Assembly (NCBI GenBank): GCA_905215205.1
Contig: CAJMPK010000003.1
Coordinates: 1 to 31,753, forward strand
Source: an uncultured bacterium
GTDB lineage: Bacteria; Actinomycetota; Coriobacteriia; Coriobacteriales; Coriobacteriaceae
Reading direction: 5' to 3'
Length of the DNA: 31,753 bases
Part shown: positions 7,425 to 15,835 of the stretch, piece by piece
How the letters are laid out: each line of letters starts with the position of its first letter
How positions within the stretch are numbered: the first letter of the stretch is position 1
Notes under the pieces: model-generated
Databases searched by the model: none
Told to the model about the DNA's origin: nothing
What the model saw: only the letters and a program-made list of their open reading frames with translations
Translations under genes and position numbers: made by a program

Positions 7425-7457
7425 GACCATGCAACCGCATGGGGGATTGGAGCGTCT

Positions 7458-8249
7458 ATGCCCACACCTTCCACTGCACGCATGCACGACTTCGAGGTCG
7501 TCTCGAACCAGGAGATCGCCGACGGCATCTTCTCGCTCGTCATCTCGGCCCCCAAGCTTGCAAGTGCGCTCAAGCCCGGTCAGTTTGTGAACATTGCCGT
7601 GCCCGGCGATGCGTCCTCGCTGCTTCGCGTGCCCCTGAGCTTCTATCGCGCCGACGCCCAGGCCGGCACCGTCGAGCTGTGGTACGCCGTCGTGGGCGAC
7701 GACACCCGTCGTCTGTCGCAGATGGCCCCCGGTTCCACCTCTAATCTGCTGGGCCCTGGCGGCCGCGGCTGGCTTGTGCCCGAGGGCACCAGGAAGGCGC
7801 TGCTCGTGGCGGGCGGCATCGGTGTTCCGCCTGTGCTGTGCCTTGCCGACAAGCTTGCCGAGCAGGGTGTGGCCGTCGACGTGTGCCTGGGCTTTGGCAC
7901 CGCGTCCAAGGCCGTGGGCATTGATGAGTTCCGCGCGCTGGGAGCTACGGTCAACGTGTGCACCGACGACGGCTCGCTCGGCACGCACGGTTTTTGCACC
8001 GATCCTGCCGCCGAGCTGCTCGGCGAGGGCGGCTACGACTACGTGGCCAGCTGCGGCCCCGCCGTCATGATGAAGAAAGTTGCCGCCGCTGCCGCCGAGG
8101 CCGGTGCGTACTGCGAGGTGTCGCTCGAGCGCATGATGAGCTGCGGCTTTGGCGCTTGCAACACCTGCAATGTCGAGACGGTCGACGGTATGAAGGGTGC
8201 CTGCATGTGCGGCCCCGTGTTCGATGCTTCCAAGGTGGTGGTCTTCTAG
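7458..8249 (+). CDS. pyrK: Dihydroorotate dehydrogenase B, electron-transfer subunit
   Basis: 263 residues. FAD and [2Fe-2S] protein that passes electrons from PyrD's FMN to NAD+. The N-terminal ferredoxin-reductase-like FAD domain has RVPLSFYR (about 56-63), the NAD domain has LLVAGGIGVPPV (about 115-126), and the C-terminal cluster ligands are Cys229-x4-Cys234-x2-Cys237 with Cys249 or Cys251 as the fourth. An N-terminal TPSTARMHDFEVVS gives a choice of starts; ATG 7458 has TTGGAG upstream. Its presence beside pyrD shows the class 1B, NAD-dependent enzyme, in keeping with an anaerobe. Its stop TAG overlaps the pyrD start GTG by one base. Confidence 0.94.
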   Translation: MPTPSTARMHDFEVVSNQEIADGIFSLVISAPKLASALKPGQFVNIAVPGDASSLLRVPLSFYRADAQAGTVELWYAVVGDDTRRLSQMAPGSTSNLLGPGGRGWLVPEGTRKALLVAGGIGVPPVLCLADKLAEQGVAVDVCLGFGTASKAVGIDEFRALGATVNVCTDDGSLGTHGFCTDPAAELLGEGGYDYVASCGPAVMMKKVAAAAAEAGAYCEVSLERMMSCGFGACNTCNVETVDGMKGACMCGPVFDASKVVVF

Positions 8250-9172
8250 TGGGTACCGTGAACATGGCCGTCGATTTCGGCGGCGTCAAGATGCAGAACC
8301 CCATCAACACCGCAGCCGGTACCTTTGGCTACGGTTGGCAGTTCCAGAACTTCTTTGATGTCTCCCAGCTGGGTGCCATCACCACCAAGGGCTGCGCCGC
8401 CGAGCCCTGGCCCGGCAACCCCGCGCCTCGCATGGCCGAGATCCCGGGCGGCATGATCAACTCCGTGGGCCTTCAGAATCCCGGCGTGGCCGCCTTTGCC
8501 CGTGAGTCTGGTCCGTGGCTCGAGCAGCTCTCCAAGGACGGTTGCCAGGTCATCTGCCAGGTCGCCGGTCACTCCGTCGAGGAGTTTGTCCGCGCGCTCG
8601 AGATGTATGTCGAGCTGTGCCCCTGGGCTGCCGGCTACGAGATCAACGTCAGCTGCCCCAATATTGCTGCCGGCGGTGCCGCCATGGGCTCCTCGCCCGA
8701 GGGCGCCTCTGCCGTTATGGCTGCCTGCCGTAAGGTGACCGATAAGCCGCTGTTCGTAAAGATGGCTCCGGTTAACGTCGCCGAGATTGCCAAGGCTCTC
8801 GAGGCCGCCGGCGCCGACGGCCTTTCGGTCATCAACTCCATCCAGGGCATGGCCATCGACGTCCATACCCGCAAGTCCCGCGTGGCAAAGCCCAAGGGCG
8901 GCCTTTCGGGCCCGCTGTGCCACCACATCGCCGTGCGCATGGTCTGGGAGGTTGCCCAGGCCGTCGATATCCCCATCAACGGCGTTGGCGGTGTCATGAC
9001 CGGCGAGGATGCGGCCGAGTTTATCCTGGCCGGCGCCACCTGCGTGTCGGTCGGCATGGCCAACTTTGTCGATCCGTGCGCTTCGCTCAAGATCGCGCAC
9101 GAGCTCGAGGCCTGGGCGGAGTCCCAGGGCGTGAAGGACATCAACGAGCTGGTAGGTGCTTTCGAATGCTAG
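8249..9172 (+). CDS. pyrD: Dihydroorotate dehydrogenase B, catalytic subunit (class 1B)
   Basis: 307 residues from GTG 8249. FMN enzyme oxidising dihydroorotate to orotate in a PyrD2K2 complex. The catalytic-base Cys is Cys136 in INVSCPN, and the FMN-binding end GVGGVMTGEDAAEFILAGA is typical. Start choice is uncertain: GTG 8249 (TAGTG overlap with pyrK, AGGTGG upstream), GTG 8258 and ATG 8264 are all in frame, and the conserved part begins at MAVDFGG (8264). Overlaps pyrF by 7 bases. Confidence 0.94.
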   Translation: MGTVNMAVDFGGVKMQNPINTAAGTFGYGWQFQNFFDVSQLGAITTKGCAAEPWPGNPAPRMAEIPGGMINSVGLQNPGVAAFARESGPWLEQLSKDGCQVICQVAGHSVEEFVRALEMYVELCPWAAGYEINVSCPNIAAGGAAMGSSPEGASAVMAACRKVTDKPLFVKMAPVNVAEIAKALEAAGADGLSVINSIQGMAIDVHTRKSRVAKPKGGLSGPLCHHIAVRMVWEVAQAVDIPINGVGGVMTGEDAAEFILAGATCVSVGMANFVDPCASLKIAHELEAWAESQGVKDINELVGAFEC

Positions 9173-9882
9173 AGACCGATGCCCGCGACCGTGTTATCGT
9201 CGCCCTCGACTGCGACCGTGAGCGTGCGCTCGAGCTCGCCCACGAGCTTTCTGGTCATGCCGCTTGGCTCAAGGTGGGCATGACGCTTTATTACGCCGAG
9301 GGCCCCGAGATCGTCAAGACGTTCAAGGACTTGGGCTTTAAGGTCTTCCTCGACCTCAAGTTCCATGACATTCCGCATCAGGTGCGCGGTGCCGCCCGTT
9401 CGGCCTCGCTTGCCGGTGCCGACCTACTCTCGGTCCATGGCCTGGGTTCGGGCGCTATGCTCGCTGCGTGCCGTGAGGGTGCCGAGGAGGCGCGCGAGGA
9501 CCGCGCCAAGCTCGTTGCCATCACCGTGCTCACGAGCATGAACCAGGATTCGCTGGCCGAGATCGGCGTCGATTCGCCCGTGGCCGAGGAGGCCGCCCGC
9601 CTGGCGAAGCTTGCCCAGGCCAACGGCATCGACGGCATCGTATGCTCGCCGATGGAGGCCCATGACATGCGCGAGCTGCTCGGCCCCGACGCGCTGATCG
9701 TGACTCCGGGCGTGCGTCCTGTGGGTGCCGCCCTTGGTGACCAGTCCCGTGTGGCGACGCCTTCCCAGGCTATCGAGCGTGGCGCAAGCCACATTGTGGT
9801 GGGCCGTCCCATCACCGGCGCCGACGATCCGGTTGCCGCCTTTGACGCCATCGTCGCCGAGCTGGTCGAAAACGTCGCGTAA
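9166..9882 (+). CDS. pyrF: Orotidine 5'-phosphate decarboxylase
   Basis: 238 residues, normal for the short bacterial type. Decarboxylates OMP to UMP, the last step of the pathway, using a TIM barrel dimer. The catalytic network Asp63-x-Lys65-x2-Asp68 is seen in LDLKFHDIPHQV. VTPGVRP and IVVGRPITGADDP are the phosphate-binding ends. ATG 9166 lies within the end of pyrD, after GGTAGGTG. It is the last gene of the operon; the enzyme that makes its substrate, PyrE, is not in this window. Confidence 0.96.
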   Translation: MLETDARDRVIVALDCDRERALELAHELSGHAAWLKVGMTLYYAEGPEIVKTFKDLGFKVFLDLKFHDIPHQVRGAARSASLAGADLLSVHGLGSGAMLAACREGAEEAREDRAKLVAITVLTSMNQDSLAEIGVDSPVAEEAARLAKLAQANGIDGIVCSPMEAHDMRELLGPDALIVTPGVRPVGAALGDQSRVATPSQAIERGASHIVVGRPITGADDPVAAFDAIVAELVENVA

Positions 9883-9927
9883 AAGATTCCCCTAAGTCAC
9901 CACTTTTGGGTCTCATTAGCACAAAAT

Positions 9928-9985
9928 AGCCCCTGTGCCTGCGTAAACTTTCCCATCCTTTGTGTGGAATCGCAGGTCAGGGGCT
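9928..9985 (+). terminator. Long stem-loop after pyrF, probable operon terminator
   Basis: AGCCCCTGTGCCTGCG (9928-9943) pairs with CGCAGGTCAGGGGCT (9971-9985) apart from a small bulge, enclosing a 27-base loop. The run after the stem is only TTAACTTT, so termination may be weak. It is the only stem-loop between pyrF and the next promoter. Confidence 0.55.
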
Positions 9986-10004
9986 TAACTTTGGGCGCAG
10001 TATA

Positions 10005-10033
10005 TTGCACTTTTTGCGGGTATCGTCTAACCT
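10005..10033 (+). promoter_or_regulatory. Promoter of mihF-gmk-rpoZ-thiI
   Basis: TTGCAC (10005-10010) and TAACCT (10028-10033) are separated by exactly 17 bases, the best-spaced promoter in the window. A second candidate, the extended -10 TGCTAAAAT (10069-10077), lies inside the downstream palindrome, so two start sites are possible. Confidence 0.55.
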
Positions 10034-10048
10034 ATGGAGCCGCGATTG

Positions 10049-10080
10049 GGCATTTTGTACGTTCTACGTGCTAAAATGCC
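10049..10080 (+). promoter_or_regulatory. Inverted repeat in the mihF upstream region
   Basis: GGCATTTT (10049-10056) and AAAATGCC (10073-10080) are perfect 8-base inverted repeats around 16 bases that contain ACGT twice. It overlaps the second candidate -10 and lies within the transcript of the first promoter. It could be an operator, possibly autoregulatory, or an RNA hairpin. Confidence 0.4.
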
Positions 10081-10121
10081 AATTATTGAATCAGATATAA
10101 CCCAACTTTTTGGAGGTACGA

Positions 10122-10430
10122 ATGGCACTCCCTCAGCTTACCGATGAGCAGCGCAAGCAGGCTCTTGAGAAGGCTGCTGCCGCACGTCACGCCCGCGCTG
10201 AGCTTCGCGAGCAGATCAAGAAGGGCGAGAAGTCCCTCGAGTCCGTGCTCAACTCCGATGACCCCATTGCTTCCCGCATGAAGGTTTCCACCCTCATCGA
10301 GTCTCTCCCTGGTTATGGCAAGGCCAAGGCCGCCAAGATCATGGAGGAGCTCGGTATCTCCGCTACCCGTCGCGTCCAGGGCCTCGGCGTCCGTCAGCGC
10401 GAGCAGCTCCTCGAGCAGCTGACCAAATAA
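10122..10430 (+). CDS. mihF: Integration host factor, actinobacterial type (mIHF)
   Basis: 102 residues. Small nucleoid protein that binds and bends DNA through a helix-two-turn-helix fold, unrelated to the enterobacterial IHF; essential in mycobacteria. The diagnostic core is LPGYGKAKAAKIMEELGI with SATRRVQGLGVRQREQLL (about residues 61-98). The N-terminal half is a charged helix rich in Ala, Arg, Glu and Lys. ATG 10122 has GGAGGT upstream. Its stop TAA is followed at once by the GTG of gmk, the usual actinobacterial neighbour. This gene is good evidence for an actinobacterial origin. Confidence 0.93.
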   Translation: MALPQLTDEQRKQALEKAAAARHARAELREQIKKGEKSLESVLNSDDPIASRMKVSTLIESLPGYGKAKAAKIMEELGISATRRVQGLGVRQREQLLEQLTK

Positions 10431-11000
10431 GTGAGCGCTCAGGATTCCAAGCTCTTTGTGATTTCTGGACCGTCAGGTGCAGGCAAGGGTACGCTCGTCA
10501 CTCGTGTGCGCGAGCGCCGCTCGAACCTGGGCCTGACGGTTTCGGCTACCACGCGAGCACCACGCAAAGATGAGGTCGACGGCGTCAACTACTTTTTTCT
10601 GACGCGCGAGGAGTTCGACCGCCGCGTGGCAAACGGTGAGTTTGTTGAGTGGGCCGAGGTCCACGGTAACTGCTACGGCACGTTGGTGAGCGAGGTTACA
10701 TCCAAGCTTGCCTCGGGCTCGTCTCTGATCTTGGAGATTGATGTCCAGGGCGCCCTGCAGGTGAAGGAGCGTTTCCCCGAGGCCGTGCTGATCTTTATCA
10801 AGCCGCCTTCGCTTGAGGTGCTCCGCGAGCGTCTAGTCGGTCGCGGTACCGAGACGCCCGAGACGATTGAGCTGCGTATGGCAAACGCCGCCGATGAGCT
10901 TGCCCTTGCCGACCACTACGACGACGTCGTGGTTAATGACGATCTCGACCGCGCGACCGATGAGCTCGTTCGCGTTCTCGATATGCATGAAAGGATCTGA
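10431..11000 (+). CDS. gmk: Guanylate kinase
   Basis: 189 residues. Phosphorylates GMP to GDP with ATP. P-loop GPSGAGKGT at 13-21; GMP-binding region SATTRAPRKDEVDGVNYFF follows; EIDVQGALQVKE is the Walker B area. It starts with GTG directly after the mihF stop and has no clear Shine-Dalgarno, so translation is probably coupled to mihF. It is followed after 5 bases by rpoZ. Confidence 0.96.
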   Translation: MSAQDSKLFVISGPSGAGKGTLVTRVRERRSNLGLTVSATTRAPRKDEVDGVNYFFLTREEFDRRVANGEFVEWAEVHGNCYGTLVSEVTSKLASGSSLILEIDVQGALQVKERFPEAVLIFIKPPSLEVLRERLVGRGTETPETIELRMANAADELALADHYDDVVVNDDLDRATDELVRVLDMHERI

Positions 11001-11005
11001 GGTCC

Positions 11006-11287
11006 GTGTCCGTTGTAAAGCCTTGCATTGACGATCTTCTGGAGAAGACCGATCACAACCGCTTCCTGCTCGCTTCGCTTGCCTCCAAGCGCGCCTGCGA
11101 CATCAATAGCATGCTGCGTGGCCAGCACAACCGCGTGCTTGCCGTCCAGGATGTCGATGACATCACCATCGGGCTTTCCGGTGCCGATACCATCTCGATG
11201 GCTATGGACGAGATTGTCGACGGCGACATCTCTTACGACGAGGCCCGTTATGAGAAGGCGCTCGGCCACAAGGTTGCTGAAGCCTAA
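11006..11287 (+). CDS. rpoZ: RNA polymerase omega subunit
   Basis: 93 residues. Assembly and stability subunit of RNA polymerase that clamps the beta' C-terminus. The family signature is NRFLLASLASKRACDINSML at about 18-37. Starts with GTG; GAAAGGA lies about 10 bases upstream. The gmk-rpoZ pair is the common bacterial arrangement. Its TAA is followed immediately by the thiI ATG. Confidence 0.9.
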   Translation: MSVVKPCIDDLLEKTDHNRFLLASLASKRACDINSMLRGQHNRVLAVQDVDDITIGLSGADTISMAMDEIVDGDISYDEARYEKALGHKVAEA

Positions 11288-12532
11288 ATGGCGGCTCGCG
11301 TCTGCCTGGTCCACTATCACGAGGTTGGACTTAAGGGTAAGAACCGCGCACATTTTGAGCATATCCTCATGGATAACATCAAGGCGGCCTTGGCCGCCTT
11401 TTCCGTGAATGCCGTGTCTCGAATTTCCGGTTATATCCTCGTGACCTTTAACGAGCATCAGGCCGACGAGGCGGCGCGTGTCATTCGCACCGTTCCCGGC
11501 GTTGCTCGTGTGTCTTTGGCGTATCACACCAACCGCGACCCGCAGGAGTACTGCGCCGCCGCCGTGAAGGCGCTGCGCGAGTTTGGTTCCTTCGATTCGT
11601 TTAAGGTGCACGCCAAGCGCTCCAATACCGACTATGAGCTCACCTCGATTGACATCAATCGTCAGGTGGGCGAGGTGTTGTGCGAGGCGTTTCCTGATAA
11701 AAAGGTTCAGATGCACGATCCCGACGCGATGGTGCACGTACTGGTGGTCCAGGGTAGCGTCTACGTGTATGCGCGCTCCGAGCGCGGCGTGGGCGGTCTG
11801 CCGGTGGGTTCTGCCGGCAAGGTCGTGACGCTGCTGTCGTCGGGTATCGATTCTCCGGTGGCGACCTGGATGCTCGCGCGTCGCGGCGCGGTGTGCGTGC
11901 CGGTACATTTCTCCGGTCGTCCACAGACGCCCGATACGAGCGAGTATTTGGTGCAGGACATCATCCGTGCGCTTGAGCCGGGTGTCCAGATCGGCCGCCT
12001 GTACGTGGTGCCGTTTGGCGACTGCCAGCGTGAGATTTCGGTCACCTGTCCCAGCAACCTGCGCGTGATTATGTATCGCCGCATTATGTATTCGGTTGCC
12101 GAGCGCATTGCACACATCGAGGGCGCCAAGGCCATCGTGACGGGCGAATCGCTCGGTCAGGTTGCCTCCCAAACGCTTGAGAATATCATGGCCGTCAACG
12201 AGGCCGTGAAGATCCCCGTGTTCCGTCCTCTCATCGGTTCGGACAAGCAGGAGATCATTGCACGTGCTGAGGAGATCGGTACGTTCGATATCTCGACCGA
12301 GGCCGCTCCCGACTGCTGCACGCTGTTTATGCCGCGCCGCCCCGAGACGCACGCCAAGCTCGATGCCGTGCATGAGGCGTGGGAGCTGTTCGATCACGAG
12401 GAGATGATTGAGCGCTTGCTCAAGCAGACCGAGTACATCGACTTCGAGAGCAACACGTATAAGGCCCCTAAGACTTTAAAACGCAAGCATTCCGAGCTCG
12501 CTCCACGTGAGATTTACCAAGATTACGAATAA
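11288..12532 (+). CDS. thiI: tRNA 4-thiouridine synthase ThiI, short form without rhodanese domain
   Basis: 414 residues. Adenylates U8 of tRNA for sulfur insertion (s4U) and may serve thiamine thiazole synthesis. An N-terminal ferredoxin-like/THUMP part (about 1-165) is followed by the PP-loop ATPase motif SSGIDSPVATWM from Ser184. The protein ends in IYQDYE shortly after the ATPase domain, so the C-terminal rhodanese domain of the E. coli enzyme (482 residues) is missing, as in many Gram-positive ThiI. The sulfur must therefore come from another carrier. It directly follows rpoZ with no intervening base, an uncommon neighbour. Confidence 0.93.
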   Translation: MAARVCLVHYHEVGLKGKNRAHFEHILMDNIKAALAAFSVNAVSRISGYILVTFNEHQADEAARVIRTVPGVARVSLAYHTNRDPQEYCAAAVKALREFGSFDSFKVHAKRSNTDYELTSIDINRQVGEVLCEAFPDKKVQMHDPDAMVHVLVVQGSVYVYARSERGVGGLPVGSAGKVVTLLSSGIDSPVATWMLARRGAVCVPVHFSGRPQTPDTSEYLVQDIIRALEPGVQIGRLYVVPFGDCQREISVTCPSNLRVIMYRRIMYSVAERIAHIEGAKAIVTGESLGQVASQTLENIMAVNEAVKIPVFRPLIGSDKQEIIARAEEIGTFDISTEAAPDCCTLFMPRRPETHAKLDAVHEAWELFDHEEMIERLLKQTEYIDFESNTYKAPKTLKRKHSELAPREIYQDYE

Positions 12533-12542
12533 TGTTGTGTAT

Positions 12543-12577
12543 AGACCGGCGGTGCATTTGCATTGTCGGTCTTTTTC
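12543..12577 (+). terminator. Terminator after thiI
   Basis: AGACCGGCGGTGC (12543-12555) and GCATTGTCGGTCT (12560-12572) form a 13-bp stem, with several G-U pairs and loop ATTT, followed by TTTTTC. It closes the mihF-gmk-rpoZ-thiI operon. The next 169 bases up to comEA show no clear promoter and no gene. Confidence 0.85.
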
Positions 12578-12746
12578 TATCTGGGCATTAGGCGACAAAC
12601 GGTTCATCTGTCGACGTGTGCCTGAATAAATGGACACTTTTCCGCAAGGTTTTGGTCAGCTTTTGGTTTGACCGCGAAAAACGGTGTGGGCGTGCGGAGG
12701 CTGCGGCGCTCGTTTCCTGACACGATGGTGTTGGGAGGTGTTTGCT

Positions 12747-13457
12747 ATGGCGCAGCGCGAGCAACACGAACGGGTTAAGCGGATGGATCGCTGGGCAGAA
12801 AAGCTGCTCGGCCATAAGGCGGTGGTCGTGGCGATTCTGGTTGTCATTGCCGCCGCGAGCGGCTTGGCGATGGCAAGTTTTGGTGGCCACTCCAGCAACG
12901 TGTCGTTTGAGCGTAGTGATGAGACGGGCTCCTCAGATGTGCGTGAGGCCGGGGATGCGGCACCTGACGATGCCGTTGAGTCGTCTGCCAAGAGCTCTTC
13001 TGCTGCCGAGGTGTACGTCGATGTGGATGGCGCCGTTGTGAGGCCCGGCGTGTACCGGCTCAAAGATGGAGCGCGGGTGTCCCAAGCGATCGATGCTGCC
13101 GGAGGGCTTACGGCCGAGGCGGATGTGACAGGGCTTAATCGTGCGTCCAAGATCACAGATGGTCAAAAGATTTATGTGCCGACGGTAGGGGAGCAACAAG
13201 CGACTGCGGCGGTCGACGGGGTCGAAAGCGGTGCTGCCGTGGCTTCTGGTGCGGGGTCTTCGTCGGGGCTCGTGAACATCAATACGGCAAGTGCGGCGGA
13301 GCTGCAGACGCTTTCGGGCATCGGGCCTTCTATGGCCCAATCGATTATCGACGAACGGACGCAAAACGGGGCCTTTGCCTCGGTTGATGACCTTATGCGC
13401 GTATCGGGGATCGGTGAGAAGAAGCTCGCCAAAATCAAAGATTGCATCTGCGTATGA
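12747..13457 (+). CDS. comEA: Competence protein ComEA, membrane-anchored DNA receptor
   Basis: 236 residues. Binds incoming double-stranded DNA outside the membrane during transformation. One membrane segment at about 24-44 (AVVVAILVVIAAASGLAM) follows a basic N-terminus. After an acidic, Ser-rich linker, an SLBB domain covers about 88-148 (VYVDVDGAVVRPGVY ... GQKIYVPT). The C-terminal helix-hairpin-helix pair begins LVNINTASAAELQTLSGIG and ends in VSGIGEKKLAKIKD. ATG 12747 follows GGGAGGTG. Its stop overlaps the comEC start (ATGA). Confidence 0.94.
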   Translation: MAQREQHERVKRMDRWAEKLLGHKAVVVAILVVIAAASGLAMASFGGHSSNVSFERSDETGSSDVREAGDAAPDDAVESSAKSSSAAEVYVDVDGAVVRPGVYRLKDGARVSQAIDAAGGLTAEADVTGLNRASKITDGQKIYVPTVGEQQATAAVDGVESGAAVASGAGSSSGLVNINTASAAELQTLSGIGPSMAQSIIDERTQNGAFASVDDLMRVSGIGEKKLAKIKDCICV

Positions 13458-15757
13458 GTGCGACCGAGCGCGAGCATGTGATGCCACCGCGCCCATTGAT
13501 GCCGTGGACCATGGCCCTTTGTGCCGGCTTGTGTGCGAGCTGTGGCTTGGTGCTTAACGTGGCAGCCGATGTGCTGCTGGGAGAGCGGAAAGCGCCCGCC
13601 ACATTGCTTATGGCCATTCCCGTTGCGGCTGCGGCGTGCATCGTATTGGCTCGGTCCTGCATGCGCCTTGTGCGGTGGAGGCGATGGCTGTATGCCGCGG
13701 CTCTCGGCCTCGTGGCGGGAGCGGCCGTGTCCACGGCTTGGGCGATAGGGGCGCTGCGTGCATCGAAGGCACTGGATAATCGGGCTGCGAGCAGTCTCGA
13801 ATTTTATGTACAGGGTGATCCGTCCATCAATGACGGTGTGTACTCCTTTACCTGCGATGCGTATGCGGGCGGAAAGCGTTTGGGTCAGGTGCGGCTGTCG
13901 TGTGATCGAGAGCTCGGCGCCGGTTCGCATGTACGTGCTATCGGGCGAATTTCGCGCTTTGAGAATGATGCGTATGGGCGCTCACGCGTGCTTCGGGGGG
14001 AGCTTCGAAAGGTTAAAGTCGTCCGGTTGGTATCGGTCGACGAGGGCACTCTGGGGCCGTTGCTTTGGCTTCGAAACGAGCTCCTTGCCGTTATCGCGCC
14101 CGCGACCGACCCGGCGCGCTCGCTCATTGCCGGCGTTGTCTGCGGACGCTCGTCCGAGCTGCGCGCTCAACCGGCGGGTGATTGGTTTTCGGTAACGGGC
14201 ACTGCGCATCTTATCGCCGTTTCGGGCAGCCATCTTGCCATCGTGGGGTTTGTGATTGAGAGCGCCCTGCAAAAGACGCGCCTCTCTCGTGGGCTGCAGC
14301 GGGGACTGTTGTTGCTGGCCCTCGCTGCCTATGCCGTTTTTACGGGCGCCTCGCCCTCGGCCGTGCGCGCGTGCTGTATGGTGGCGGTGACGCTTGTCGT
14401 CAACGGTGCCGGACGTCGTCGGCATGGCCTCTCGGCTCTATTTTTGACCATGGCAATCTTTGTGTTGCTGCGACCGACGGTATTGTTCGAGATGGGTTTT
14501 CAACTATCGTGCGCCAGTGTTTTTGCCATCCTTTGTTTTTGCCCCTACGCCACCTACGCCTTGGACGAGCTGGGTGTGCCACCGGGTGTCGCCAGTATTT
14601 TGTCCGTCACGCTGTGCTCGCAGCTGGCGACACTTCCCGTTACGATTCCCGCATTTGAGACGTTTTCGCTCATTGCCCCGCTTGCAAATGCCGTGATCGG
14701 TCCGGTGATAAGCGTGCTGCTCGCTGTATCGGTTGTGCTGGTGCCCTGCTCGCTTGTGCCGCTGCTGCGTCACGGGGCGCTCGTGATGCCTATGATTGTC
14801 GCTCGCTGTGCCCTGTTCTTTGAGCAGCTCTTTGCTGCCGTTCCGGGCGCATCCGTAAGCGTGCCACCCGATACGCTCTTGGTGTACGTTGTGCCGTTTG
14901 CGCTGGCGGTCCTCCTGGTCTGGTGGCCACGCCCCCGCGTACGGAGCATGGCAGTGGGGCTGCTGTGTTTGATGCTTGCAGCGGGCGTTCCGTATGTCTA
15001 TTGGGATCGATGTGCGCCGCCTTCGGTAACGGTCCTCGATGTTGGCCAGGCCGATGCGATTCTGGTTCGTCAGGGTGGCGCCGTGGCGCTCGTCGACTGT
15101 GGTCTCGATGACCGCGTGGCGTCGGCGTTGGTTCGCAATAACGTCCACCATATCGATGCCGTCTTCGTGACGCATTGGGACGAAGACCATTGGGGCGGTC
15201 TTCCCGACGTACTCGATCGTTTTTCGGTTGGAACCATTGCGGTCGCGGCCGATGCGCTTGACGGCGCGCCTGTTGAGGTCCTGAATCGCCCCGGCGTAAC
15301 GTATCGGCAGGTGGCTCACGGAGACACGGTCGATATCGGCGCATTTCGGGTTCGTGTGATGTGGCCGTTTGACACGGTGGATGGCGAGGGCAATGAGGAC
15401 TCGCTTGTCTTATTGCTTTCCTATGCTAGGGAAGGCAAGAGCCTGCGCGTGCTCCTCACTGGTGATGCCGAGCTCGATCAGGAGCGCGAATTTGTACAGG
15501 AGGTGGGCGATATCGATGTACTCAAGCTGGGGCATCACGGCTCAAAAGTTTCTGTCGATACAGACCTGCTAGAAACGCTTAAGCCCGAGCTCTCTATCGC
15601 GAGTGCGGGCGAGGGCAACCGCTACGGCCATCCATCCGATGCCTGCATCGATGCCGTTCGCGATGCGGGCGGCGCGTTCGCATGCACCATCGAACAAGGA
15701 GACATCACCGTCTCGCCGACCGTAACCGGATTTGCCATGCGATGTCAGCGACCGTGA
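13454..15757 (+). CDS. comEC: Competence protein ComEC/Rec2, DNA uptake channel
   Basis: 767 residues. Polytopic membrane protein that carries single-stranded DNA into the cytoplasm. Order: N-terminal hydrophobic segments (about 20-105), a soluble OB-like region (about 115-200), the Competence domain with many membrane helices (about 220-510), then a metallo-beta-lactamase-like domain with LDVGQADAIL, the metal motif HWDEDH at 574-579, LLTGDAE and LKLGHHGSK. Metal ligands are intact, so the domain could act as a nuclease. ATG 13454 overlaps the comEA stop. The gene looks complete and the pair suggests DNA uptake ability; pilus genes are not in this window. Confidence 0.94.
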   Translation: MSATEREHVMPPRPLMPWTMALCAGLCASCGLVLNVAADVLLGERKAPATLLMAIPVAAAACIVLARSCMRLVRWRRWLYAAALGLVAGAAVSTAWAIGALRASKALDNRAASSLEFYVQGDPSINDGVYSFTCDAYAGGKRLGQVRLSCDRELGAGSHVRAIGRISRFENDAYGRSRVLRGELRKVKVVRLVSVDEGTLGPLLWLRNELLAVIAPATDPARSLIAGVVCGRSSELRAQPAGDWFSVTGTAHLIAVSGSHLAIVGFVIESALQKTRLSRGLQRGLLLLALAAYAVFTGASPSAVRACCMVAVTLVVNGAGRRRHGLSALFLTMAIFVLLRPTVLFEMGFQLSCASVFAILCFCPYATYALDELGVPPGVASILSVTLCSQLATLPVTIPAFETFSLIAPLANAVIGPVISVLLAVSVVLVPCSLVPLLRHGALVMPMIVARCALFFEQLFAAVPGASVSVPPDTLLVYVVPFALAVLLVWWPRPRVRSMAVGLLCLMLAAGVPYVYWDRCAPPSVTVLDVGQADAILVRQGGAVALVDCGLDDRVASALVRNNVHHIDAVFVTHWDEDHWGGLPDVLDRFSVGTIAVAADALDGAPVEVLNRPGVTYRQVAHGDTVDIGAFRVRVMWPFDTVDGEGNEDSLVLLLSYAREGKSLRVLLTGDAELDQEREFVQEVGDIDVLKLGHHGSKVSVDTDLLETLKPELSIASAGEGNRYGHPSDACIDAVRDAGGAFACTIEQGDITVSPTVTGFAMRCQRP

Positions 15758-15765
15758 TGCTGCCG

Positions 15766-15795
15766 TTGGCGCGGGACCAACCCGTGGGATAGAAT
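15766..15795 (+). promoter_or_regulatory. Candidate holA promoter
   Basis: TTGGCG (15766-15771) and TAGAAT (15790-15795) with an 18-base spacer lie just after comEC. The resulting leader would be about 35 bases and include GGGAGGGGA. Confidence 0.45.
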
Positions 15796-15835
15796 GGCAC
15801 GGTACGAACACGAGAGCCTGTGGGAGGGGAGCGCG

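Noticed and set aside
6043..7440. 465-codon minus-strand open frame opposite pyrC
   Set aside because: Antisense shadow with compositionally biased translation; pyrC on the plus strand is unmistakable.
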